From Nereocystis luetkeana (taxonomy: Eukaryota; Sar; Phaeophyceae; Laminariales; Laminariaceae), in contig JARUPZ010000036.1 in assembly GCA_031213475.1 (NCBI GenBank), positions 372,001-436,000 on the forward strand: a DNA stretch of 64,000 nt, in the 5' to 3' direction. This document shows positions 49,701 through 61,700 of this stretch, piece by piece. How positions within the stretch are numbered: the stretch's first letter is position 1; each line of letters opens with the position of its first letter. Below the pieces are notes generated by a model. It was not told the DNA's origin. It saw only the letters and a program-made list of their open reading frames with translations, and did no database searches. Made by a program: the position numbers and the translations under genes.

Positions 49701-52700
49701 ATCATACGGTCATTGTGTCTTCCGCCCTCCTCTACCCTACCCATTATTAATAGTGTTCTCTAGTATTGAATATGTGACATCGAACGAGATTCGACTTTGA
49801 CATTTGACATGGAAGCTTTCGTTCGTTCAGTATCTACTTAAAAAAAAACGGGGGGGGCTGGGAATGAGAGCAAAACACGTTTGATAGTTAGATATATCTC
49901 TCAAGTTCGATATTTCAACCTATCGAAAAAAACGATACGATTTCCAACATTATTTACCCTTTTAGAACTGCACTGGACATGTGCTTGAATTTGACAATAA
50001 TTCCGACGGGTTTCGTCTTCACAATGGGAATGCAGTTCTTAACGGGTCAATACCACCCACGGCCGAAAACGTGGCCGAAACGTGAAAGGACGGCGTATAA
50101 AAAAGTTGGCAGTCAACGACAACATCACGAAAAATCAAAAGCATCATTTCGCTTTGTTTATACAGTCCTGTACATTTATTAATACTCGTGCTGCTGCAGA
50201 AAGGTTTTACAAGTCAAGAAGAGTAATCCCAGTCTAACTCGTAATGTTTTTTGTGTCCCCGAAAAGTTGGTGCAGTAGTTCTGACTGACGATATTAAGCT
50301 CTGTATTTTTGGAGTATTTTTTTTTCATTGTTTTATTGCCGGTGAGTTGATCCTTTGCAATTTGCTGTCCGGGACGGTGTGTGCGCAGCTACACTTGGAC
50401 GAGGCTTTGAATGTGACGAGCCACCGCCGGGGCAACGTGAAGGACATCGCCAAAGGCTTCAAAGGAGAGAGCAGGCAAGCCCCCAACTCCCTCACTAGTG
50501 TAGCCTACGTGACCTGGCACACGATATACGATACCAGGTGCCACTGCTGGTATTTTCATATTTGTGTAGCCTGTACAGGTAAGTTCGGTCGAAGTTTGAG
50601 CCTTTTCGAAGAACCGCAGTCCCGTTTGGGGGACAAATCACTCATTTTTTAAGTAGTTTGTCCCCAACAGGACTGCGATTCTGAAGGCGTTAAGCGTACG
50701 CCATCAGTTATTAGAGCTGTGAGCCGGGAATATTTCACGAGTAATAACTAATCGACGGGTGCCGTTAGCCAACTAAGTGACTTTAGTCGGCAAGTCAGCT
50801 GCCGAAGCCAGCTGATGGCCAATCGACTTGCTGACTTGAGTCAGGCGAGTGAAGTGGTCTAAATCAGCCCTCCCGCAATAAACTGCTAAATGGTTTTCCG
50901 CATTCAACAGACCTTCCTATGTACATATACGGAAACCCAACCAGTCGAATAGTCGGCAATTCCGGGGAACGACTACTGCAACTATCATTACGACTATTAT
51001 CTAGTTAGTGACTTAAGTCGTGCCGACTCACAGGTCTTGTCATGTGTGTTCGCGTCTCCCGAATGTCTTCTGCCCGGAGAGAGGCGAGTAATTCCTCATC
51101 CAGGCAGACGATACTATATAACGCCTTCCAGGTATGATGAGGGGACGCTTGTTCGATTTCGTAACGCCGTTACAGGGAAGCAGGGATACCATAGCGTTCA
51201 GCTGTTTTTTTTCGGTAGGCAAACGCTGGACCCACGCTGCAAGCCTGAGAATGACATCATAACGGTCAGCTGACCTAGTCGTGAACAATGCACGCTGCAG
51301 GCCTGAAAATGTCGAGGTTTTCCACAAAAGGCACAAAGAGGAGGAGGCTGCCTACCGCTACAAGGTCCACGAGGGCAAGGAGACCCTCAAGAAAACATCC
51401 CAGGTTGGTGCAGTAGTGTTTGGAGTCTGTATTGTCTAGCGGCTGAAGTGAATTATCCCATCATGTTCGACTTAGCTGAAGAACAGACGACCAAGGCAAA
51501 CGGGGGATACCGGTAGGATTTATATTTACTGTAGACTATGACTAAACCAAAACAGACACAGCCGACAGACAGATAAATAAACTTGAATGTACAAACGAAG
51601 TAAGGAACACACGCAGACACACAAAAGACCGAGCAAAGTGCTCTTCTACCAAAGTTGATGCTCCTGTTGATGGTGACCGACTGATTTTCCGCTCGTATGA
51701 AATATACCGGGTACCGGTATCTTGGTACCCTTAGCCATACCATACGTGGTACACCATATAACGCATACTCGTACATATTTATACATACTGATACATACCG
51801 TAGTACGTACGGTATAAGGTACCATGCACCTCGTACGGTTATATTCGCAATACCATACATCGTAACATTTCCCTGCGGATTGAAAAAAAAGAAGGCCATC
51901 GTATCAAATCGAACCCCGAAGTTTTGGAGAACCCACGGTATTATTTGTACGTTTACCAGTCTGCTGCTACTGCTGTTGCTGCCATGTACCGCTACCATGT
52001 TGCTCGTACTATGCTTACTGCAGGTTACCGATGCCATGTACAACTTCGTGCTGAAGCTGAACCTTGCAACAACCGAAGGCAAGGAGAGGTTCATGAGGAG
52101 GTGGGCGGTTGGAAGGATTGCCAACGGAGAATCGACCACGCCTCGCGAGGGCTGGAAGTTCTTGCAGAGCCTCGGCATCGACATCGACAAGAAGGTGAAC
52201 AGTGTTTCGGTAGGGTACGGTACAGTATATACTCCGGGGCACCTGGGTGCCAGACCTGGTTGATTGAGTCATACTCGGGTAGGTACCCGGGGATCCCTAG
52301 AATATATTGTAGAGCTTGCACTATGGGGTACCCGGTTCCCAAATCTGGTTGATTGTATCATACCCGAGTGGGTACCGGGTACCCTGGTATATTAGTTGGG
52401 TTTGTCGTCAGGGGCACCTGTGTCCTCTGGAGCACCTGTGTATCAGACGTGGTTGATTGGGTTTACTCGGGTGGGTACCCGCTGGAGGTCCTATTACAAT
52501 CTGTGAGCTTGGATCTTTAGGTTGGTAGGCTGTTCAGGTATTTTGCCTCCTGTTGGGATCAAGGTACGGGCGAAGACACAACCCAACCCCTGACTCTAAC
52601 GCTAACCCTAACCCTGACCCCAAACCGCAGCCAAAACGGGCCAAAATTAGCCATAAACGCGGCGCAGCCGCGTTTACGTCGAACCAGGAAAATTCTCAAT

Positions 52701-55700
52701 TGCGGACGACGATTCCGAAGTGCAGACCGCGCTACGCAATTTTTTGGTCAAAAACACCCCTAAGGCTCCAAGCTCACAGATTATGAAATCTACTCTGCTC
52801 TGGGGTACCTGGGTACCAAACCTGGTTGACTTGGTCATAAGTCGGTACCCGGGGACCGCCAGAATATATTATTACGGCGGACCATAGTATATAGGACCAA
52901 ATATTGTTTGTATAAATACGTAAATATATACCAGGTAGGTTTTTGTGTGTCCCGTAGGTCCTGCTGGTATTTACTATGGTCCCCCGTAATATAGTAGGGT
53001 AGACACTTTGGGGTACCCGAGTACCAACCTGGTTGATTGGTTATTCATACTCTTGTAGGTACCTGAGTACCGCTAGTGGGTGGGACATTCGACTTTATTT
53101 GCAAAAATAAAAATAAAAATAAAAAGGATTCAATTGTTGAGAGCGCCTTGCAGCGTGGGTAGGCACAATTCGATGCGAGTCGACGAGGGAAGAAAAGGCT
53201 GAAATCTTCTCGCGATAAAAAATGAAGGCACGTACCGTAGCGGGAAGGGGGTAGAAGAGCCTGGTATGTGACACCGGATCTGAGTTACGAGTTGGAAGGA
53301 GAGAGAGAAGAAGATGTATGTGCGAAGATAATAAAATGGGATAAGCGAAAAAAACAAATTAAGAAAAAAAAAGAGTATACTCCCTACCAGTCACGCCCTT
53401 GCAACAATGGTACTGTATCAACAGAAGACCGTCTATTTTGGGCGCGCCAAGATGGTTTTAGGTCTCTTATTATACTGTTTTTAGTGTACGGGCCAGTGAA
53501 GAGGTCAAACCGCGATCTCCTATTAATACTGCATAACGCCGCTGGTATTTGATGGACGCGCCAAGGCGTTCTTGGTCCTCCAACATGATGGTTTTAGTGT
53601 GGGGGGCGTTCAGTCAAGGGGCCAAACCGGCAACTTCTAGTATCGGTGATGACGGTGACCGGTGAACAGCAGAACCCTGGGGCAGTGGCTGCCGAACATG
53701 AAGGCGCTATTGTTGCTGTTGTTGTTGTTGTTCTCACATTAACTCTCTGACGAAGGAGTCCGTGGTCACACAAAGGTGCTGGAGCCCTAGGAAGATCCGA
53801 AAAACAAAAAAAAATCGAAAATTCGGCTGCCTCAAAATACACGAGACGGAAAAAGCGCACACAAGATAAAACCAATGTGCAAAACTGAACTAACATGGCC
53901 GCGGGTATATCCTCTCAACTATAATATAGAAGAGTACCCCCGTTCCCACCACTAACCAACTCGTGGCTGCTGACTACAGCGGATGCTGTCTGAAGTGCTG
54001 CCTGCACCGTACGAAACGCACGGTAGTCGTGAAAACGAAAGAGGAACACACCTGCCTTCTATCTGGAGTGCTGTCAGAGTGAAGACTCGCGGATATGCAG
54101 TGAAAAAAGGAGCAATCGAACCTTACTGCCACACGAATATCAACGATCGCCATCTCTTCCTGGACTGTCTGACACAAAAAGGTGCAGCACAGTTATGATA
54201 CCACGTCCCTGATAATTGCGTAGGTTATTCCCCATGAAGGGTATACAACTCGTTAAACTACAAAAACCAGTGACGAGTACCGGTAGATACTATTCTGCCT
54301 CGTGAAAAACAATACCAGGAAAAAACAAACTATGACTGCTTCTCTCGTGATGATAGTGTGCGCGCAGATCATGGGTCTCCATGCACCGTCTTCCTGCCGC
54401 TCTTCATGGCCGCATCATCGCCTTGGCCCAATCCACCCGCTCCTTTGCGCGTGCACTCGTTGCCATTCCCTTCCAGTCGTTTCCCTTTCTCCGTCATCCT
54501 GAAAAACAAAATGCTCCTCGCACTTGCGGTTCTGATCTGGGAAATAAAAATTCTCGCGCAGGGGGAGGTCAATCCGTCTCTTCCCCGCACGTCGACGCTC
54601 AGTCTCCCTCCTCCCTCGTCGTCGAATCCAGCCTCCTACCGGCGCAATAGACTGTGCCGTAGTGTGGCCTGTGGTGGCGCCTGCCTCCGCGCATGGACAC
54701 CCCGATTGAGCATTGCTGCTCTGCCGCAGCTGCCTAAAAAAGACGCGCGAATCGTAGGTCTCCGTGCCTGACGCACCACGTACGACCCAACTCTACTGCC
54801 GCCTGAGCCTCGCGGCCACAGGCAGCAGCAAGAAGGTATCACTCCTTGAGGGTGAGTCCGGCCTTACACCCGCCAGAAAGACCTACCCCACTCGCTATTA
54901 GCCTGATAGGGCATGCCTCGCAGCATTCCTTGCCGAGGCAGCGAGGGGAACGGAAGTACATTATCTTAGAGCTATATACTACCCTGGTATGTATCAACGG
55001 TCGGTAATATAGGGATCGTTTGGATTATGATAGGGATATCAAACGGAGGTTATATTACCGCCCAGAGTGATACATAGGAGACCCGTCTTTTAAGGCGCGT
55101 GAACGCCTCTTTTATGCTCAACGCCTCTAGACCTTAAGGACGGCACGCCCGTTTCGGGGACAAATGACGTGAGCTTAGACTTGGATGTTTGTTTCTGTAG
55201 TGCAGTGCAGTATTACGGGGGACCATATTAAATAGGACCTTCGGTACCCACAAAAACCTACATCTTTCGCTTTTTTTCTAAATATTTGGTCCTATTTGAT
55301 ATGGTCCCTCGTAATAGTGAAATAGTCAATCTACTTCAATGACGTTGCCTCTGATTCGTAAATTATTAGTCCTTCCTCCCTCTCCCCGCTCTCCTTGTGA
55401 TACACGCCGCCATAAATTATCCTAGGAAAACCCCGACAAAGAGGCATCGGCCGTCCCTGGCACTCCCCTTGTGCTGTCGAGCGGGTGGCAAAACACCGTG
55501 GCCACACCTGGTCGCGGTTGGCAGAGCACCGTGGCGACCCCTGGGAGGGGTAGGGGGCATGGGTGGAGCACGCCCAGACGCCGCGGTAGCCACTGGCCCA
55601 CCGCCTCGGCAGAGGATGGCATGGAGCAGGAGACGTCGGCGTGGGAGGAGGCGTTGTCTCGGGCGGTGGGTGGGCTTGTGAGGGGGGACGCGGACGCCTG

Positions 55701-58700
55701 TGCTCCAACCTTGCGCACCCAGTGAGTACTTGGCATTTGCTGTTCACACCCAAAAAGAATGGAACTATGTTGAAGTAGGGTTTTGAGCTTAGTAAATGGT
55801 GGGGGGGCGCTTGTTTTTCGACCTTACACCCACTGAAACGAGTACATATAACAGGTGGTGGGCTATGTTGTTTTGAAAGGATTGATCGTGGTGGGTAGAG
55901 CCTATTCCCCCGTGATGCGTACGCAGTGAGCCGGTGAGTACAACTAAAAGTTTTTGATACGATTTTAACGTACGTGCAGCGATACACCTATAGCCCTTCC
56001 GCATATGCCGACTTCTTCAACTCACGTACACCCACACCGGAACATATTCGAACATATGCGCATACCAGGCGTACTTTTAACGTATGTGTACGCAGCTAGA
56101 TGGCAACAGTCAGTTGACCGACCTATTTATAGGTGTTGCACCAGTACTTGAAACATGGCATATGCGCCTGTAGGAGTCCAAGCTATTTCCCACCACCACC
56201 ACCACCTCAATTTTACGTCGATTATGTCGCCATGCACGCCGTCCTTCCATGTACTGCAATGTGATTGGCTTGCAATAGCCGCCGGAGAAGATCCGGGTCG
56301 GGATTGGCCAAGAAGCCCCGCGAGGTGTTCCAAGCGGCGTTGACATGTCGTGCGCCGAGGAGCCAATCCTTTTTTGGGACAGAGCCAAAGCCGACTGCCC
56401 TTTCCCTGGGAAAAAAGTCAGACGGGCTGAAGGGAGAGGAGGAGGGGCAGGAAGGTCGAGGTTTTGGATCGATGTTCCCCGTTAGTCCCGCCAACGCAAC
56501 GTCGGGGCAGCCATCGTCCTTCAAGGTATGCTTAAAGTTTCACCCCTTTTGTGCTGCGCTGTGCATGTACCCAAATATGACTCTCATTCCTAGTAATTAG
56601 TCCCCACAACGGGAGTCCAGTGTTGGACGAGATAACTCCTTTCGAAGAAAGTAAACGCAGTATGCGCACGTTTTTTTATCCAAACTGCTCTACTTGGAAT
56701 TTGCTTTGGCAGGATTTTTGCAGTGGTCGTAGGGGTACCGCAAAAGTGAGCATACTCTATGTTCACGCTGTTTGCCCCATAAAAACGTTTCGGTTTGTGG
56801 GGTGAAGGCTTACACCCTACGTTGTTGGGGGGAAACGTATTGAGAATCGCCTGCCTACGAGTAAAACTGTTGATAGAATGTGAGTTGTTCATTTTTTGGT
56901 CGGAGTTCCACGCGGAAATTAATGAAACGTTTTTAGCTAACAATTAAAAAAAAATGGCATCAGCTATGAAATCGAAGATTCCGTCGTATTGAAAACAAGG
57001 TGGGGGACGCCCTGTCGCATTCACAGTGAAAACTAGAGCCTGCGCTAAAATCGGAGCTTCTTCTGAAGGCAATGTAGCCAAAATGGGCCACCTTGAAAAT
57101 ATCCTTAATCCCTACCTTTTCTATTAATAGTCGTCTTACTTGGCGATGTCGGACCATGCAGCAGCATCGCTGGTGCGCCCCGATGCCATGCGCCCTCTGC
57201 AGACTGCCAGTACCCTGCTTTCGTGTTTTCGCGGAGGGTTTCTGTAACAAGAAGCTTGCTCATGTTTGTGTTTGTACCCCACTCTGTCGTATTCCCCATT
57301 GCGTCACTGTTCAGGGCCGCCTTTGTTATATGATGTTAACAGGCACCCCTCGCGCAATCAAATATTGAAATATTCGATATTCCAGGACTGAACTGGGATC
57401 GACTACTTAAATGAAATGGGTGTCATTCGAACGTTCCTAGTTTGAAATTTTATCCAAATATATTTTTTCGAACAATAAGAAACTTTCTACGAATATGTGA
57501 TTCGAACGCACGATGGAAAACCCAACGGGTCAATCCACTGTTACTCATTTATTTACAGACTGCGTACGTCATACCAGGTACCAGGTACGATATATCTGGT
57601 ATATACCTACAGCAGTAGTATTTATTTTTGTCATCACACACCCCTTTCCCGTGCGTCTCTTGTTTCGGTTTTTGGTATTTTTTTGTCCCTGTCCTTCCTT
57701 TTCTCCCCCAACTCACGTCGTAGGAGAATGTGAAAGATACCAGGAGGAACGGGATGTGTTAAAAAAGGAAACGAGGAAAATAGACGAATGTGACATGGAG
57801 GAGTTTGATGCACTATATCGGGGGACCATAGTCAACAGGACCTATGGTATACATAAAAACCTACCAGGTATATGTTTAACCATTTTTACTAACAATATTT
57901 GGTCCTGTTAACTATGGCCCCCCGTAATAGATAGCAGCAAGAAAACGATAGATCGCTATCCGAGGAGACATATGGTGGCCACAGGCTGCCAAACAGGAAG
58001 GGGATAATATTAGCAAAACGCTTTTATGTACTATATGGAAACAACGTAATGAGCGCCCAGTTGTTGGAGGTGTCTCTATCAGGAGTAGGAACGGTGTTCC
58101 GTCTCGAAAGGGATGCATGGTCAATGTTCCAAACACTAAGGCAAGCAACAAACGAGTACTCCCCCTCCTTCCCTCCTTCCCATGCTCCTCTTTTTTTGTA
58201 TTCCTTTCACGCAATTGTTTTCCTGTTTTTTGTGTTGATTTTGTAGCCGTGGGAGGACCGTAGGCGGCCGCTATCGCAAGGTTTCGGCACGTGCCGAGAG
58301 TCTCTGGAAGACAGACTGTCGGTATCACCATCGCGGTTGTCGGTATCACCAGCGAGGCTGTCCGCTGGAGGACTGTCTTGCTCCGGCACGCCGACCCGGA
58401 GGTGAGATGTCGTGTTGGATCTCGTATCGAAAGTTCCGATACAGGGGGGGGGGCTACGATTTATGAGAGCTCCATTTGAGAGAAACACCGATGCAAGAGA
58501 TGTCCGACGGCCTGGCACGGGCATACTAAACGCTGTGTAGTACCCATTGCGGTTCAAGGGAAATACCGGTTTAACCCTTTTTAGGCTGCAGTCCCGATTT
58601 GGGGACAAACTACTTGAAATTTGATTGGTTTGTCCCGCAAACGGTACTGCACACTGAAAGGGCTGAGAGGAGCCCGCGATGCCTGACACACACTATTAGT

Positions 58701-61700
58701 AGTACACATTAATGATACACCCCTGCATGTATCTATTCGACGCGTACGTAGTGATTGGATATCGCATACCAGGTGTATTTGTTTCAAGAGTGTTACCCGA
58801 AGCCAATCCGAAGCCTACCACCTCCCGCCCGCTTTGTGACCCTCGCCACCCTAATTTCGTCGTCGTTGTTCTTCTAATTGTCCTTCTCCTGCCTCGCTCA
58901 TCTACACCGTTTAATTATCCCAATTCCTTTTTCCGTGATCCTGCCCCTGTCCGTCCCTCCACCTCCTCTAATGCTTCCGATTCGCGTCGATTTCCGACCG
59001 ACTTTCGCTCGACTACCGATCGCCTTCCTTTCGATTGCCGACCGGGTTCCTTTCGACTACTGGCGGTCTTTCGACTACCGACTGGCTATATTTCAACTAC
59101 TGACCGCCTTCTGTTCGACTGCCGACCGCCTTCCTGTCGGTTGCCGACCGGCTCCCCTTCGATTACCGACCGCCTTCCTTCCTGCCTTCCGTTCGACTTC
59201 CAACCGCTTTCCCTTTCATTACCCGATCGCCCTCCCATCGCGCGCAGTAGAGGAGGGGCGCGGTTTTCCCTCAGCCCGCTTTCGAACCTCCCCGGTCGCT
59301 TCGACTTATCCCCCCGGAGGGTATCGGACGGTCGATCGCCCATGACCCCGGCAGAGAAGGTGGACATGGTGGCAGCCTCTGCCCTGTCTGCCAAGGTGTC
59401 GTGGGACTTCGCAGACACGCCTGCGGTAGGTCTCCAGCTTCCCAGTAGGCTGTTGAGTATCGGAGATGATGGTGCTGGTTTGCCGGAGGCCGAGGAAGAC
59501 AGGGGAGGAAGGGAGAAGGGCTTTGGAAAGAAGGGAGGGAATGCCAGTTCGGAGGAGGACTTTGGTGAGTCTGCGGGCGGGTTTGCATGCGGAGGAGGCG
59601 GTGGTGGAGGCGGGGAGGGGGATGAGAGTGAGGGCGAGGGTGAGGGGGGCCCCTGCCATCGCTTCAAGCTCAACCTTTCTCACGGCGGTGGTGAAAATAT
59701 GACCCTCTTAGGTGTGAGCGAGGAAGACGGGAATGGGGAGAAGGAGGAGGAGGGAGGGGGCGGATGGGTGTCCGGGTCCAAGCGCGACAGTGACGTTGCT
59801 GGAAAAGATTGTTCATCGGGGTCTCCTGTGGATGTTTCGGTCGACGGTGCCGTTGACGACGCTGACGGGAAGATTGAGGGTGGGGTTGGTGGGGCGATCG
59901 TCGCCGAGGCTACCCGCCCGGACGAAAGTATCCAACTGCTGTTCGGATCTGGTTCCGACGCCGTTGTCAAAACAATCGGTCAAGAGCAAGAGGAGGGAGA
60001 TGTGGCCGGAAGCATTGGCAAGGAGTTCGACCAAAAGGAGAAGAAGGAGGGGGGAGGGGTTGGGGGAAGCATGGTCCAGGGGTTCGGCCAAGAGGAAGAG
60101 GAGGGAGGTATTGTGGGAAGCATTTTCAAGGAGTGCGACCAAAGAGAGGAGGAGGAGGAAGGGGGTGGGGAAAGCGGGAGCGAGTTGTTTTTCTCTCCTT
60201 CTGCGGACCGTGTAGTTGGTGCAGCTGAAAGCTCGGAAAACGAGAGCGGGGTGTTCTCGTCCCCTTATGAAGAACGCGCTGTAGGGGGAGTGGAAACTCT
60301 GTTGGAGCTGGAGATGCCTCCTCTTCTGGAAGTTGCCGATGGTGAGGTGCTTTTTGTGCCGTCGGTAGGCGGAGAAGATGGCCTCTTGGTCGTCGGTCAT
60401 GATGATAGTGATGACGATGGTGGGGATGACGGTGATGATGAAGGAGGTGAGGATGATGATGATGAAGATGAGGAAGATGGCGTTTCATGCGTCGGCGAAG
60501 ATAGCGAGCCTGCTGGGGTGTCTGGCGCTGCGGGAGCAGCGTCGGGGGACGCGAGCGACAGCGGGTACGCCCCCGATGACGACACTTCAGAGAGCGAAAG
60601 GAAACTGGCCCTCGACTTAGCCGTTCGGGAAACGCTCGAGAACTTGACCACCGGAGTCGCCATCCTGATGAAGGACGACGAGTTCCTGCTCTGCTCAGAG
60701 GAGCACTCAGAGACGCCCTCGGAGGAAGGGGCTGAAGCGGTGGAAGGGGTTGGACCGGAGGGAGGAAATGAAGCAGAGGGAGAGGATGGAGTGACAGACG
60801 AGAAGGATGTGGATGAGCGAGAGGCGTGCTCGCCAACGGCAGTGTCTGGTGCGTCTTCCTCCGTCGTGGTTGGTGTCCAATCGCCGACTGAACAGGGCGA
60901 CGAGGGAGGGGGGGGGGAGGTGAAGGAGGACGAGGGAATTCAGGAGCTTCAGTCGGGTCTTAAGCAAGGTGAGCGGCCCTTGATTTCCCTGCCTCTTTTG
61001 AGGGGTGAGAGGGTATACACATACCATAGTAAACTTAGTACCAGGTATATTGTATCGATGGGTGTTTCCTTAACTCCGTTAGAATTGCACCTCTTTGGCC
61101 GTTAATATAATCCTCGTTTGGACTCTGATATGGACATCAAACCGTTCTGATATTCCTGGCCCCTTTTTTTATTTTGAGTCATGCTACTCGGAGATTTTCG
61201 TAGTTTGGGATAAATTGTGGATTTTTTTTACAGAAACAAAGTTTTTTTTTTTTTTTTTAATACTTTACCTTGATTCACCCCCCACTAGTTCCCAACTATT
61301 GTAAAAAAACAGATCTTCCACACTAGTTACAGGTAGTTCGTTCCGAAAAAGGATAGTACACTTGTTGGGGTTTTACTCCTTCATTAAATCCCATTTTTCG
61401 CTGCATGTACTGCTGTAGTGCTGTAGTCGTGCCTACTCCTAAAATGTGTGTAGAGCAGTTAGTGCATGAGTTTTTCAGGTTGCTATCCCCTTTGACCCGA
61501 TGCACCTCATTATCGTGTAGCACGTCAAATAACGACTATTAATAGTGCGTTGCTCTCAATTGTCCATGAAAAAATCAAAAGGATTCAATTGTGGAGAGCG
61601 CCTTGCAGCGTGGGTAGGCACAATTCGATGCGAGCCGACGAGGGAAGAAAAGGCTGAAATCTTCTCGCGATAAAAAATGAAGGCACGTACCGTAGCGGGA

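Noticed and set aside
58712-59274. Upstream part of the 797-codon ORF as coding
   Set aside because: It is a degenerate pyrimidine-rich tandem repeat, and an acceptor at 59272-59274 fits the previous exon's phase.
59086-60836. Long minus-strand ORFs opposite the acidic exon
   Set aside because: They are Pro/Ser/Leu-rich mirrors of Gly/Glu-rich coding sequence, with no independent signals.
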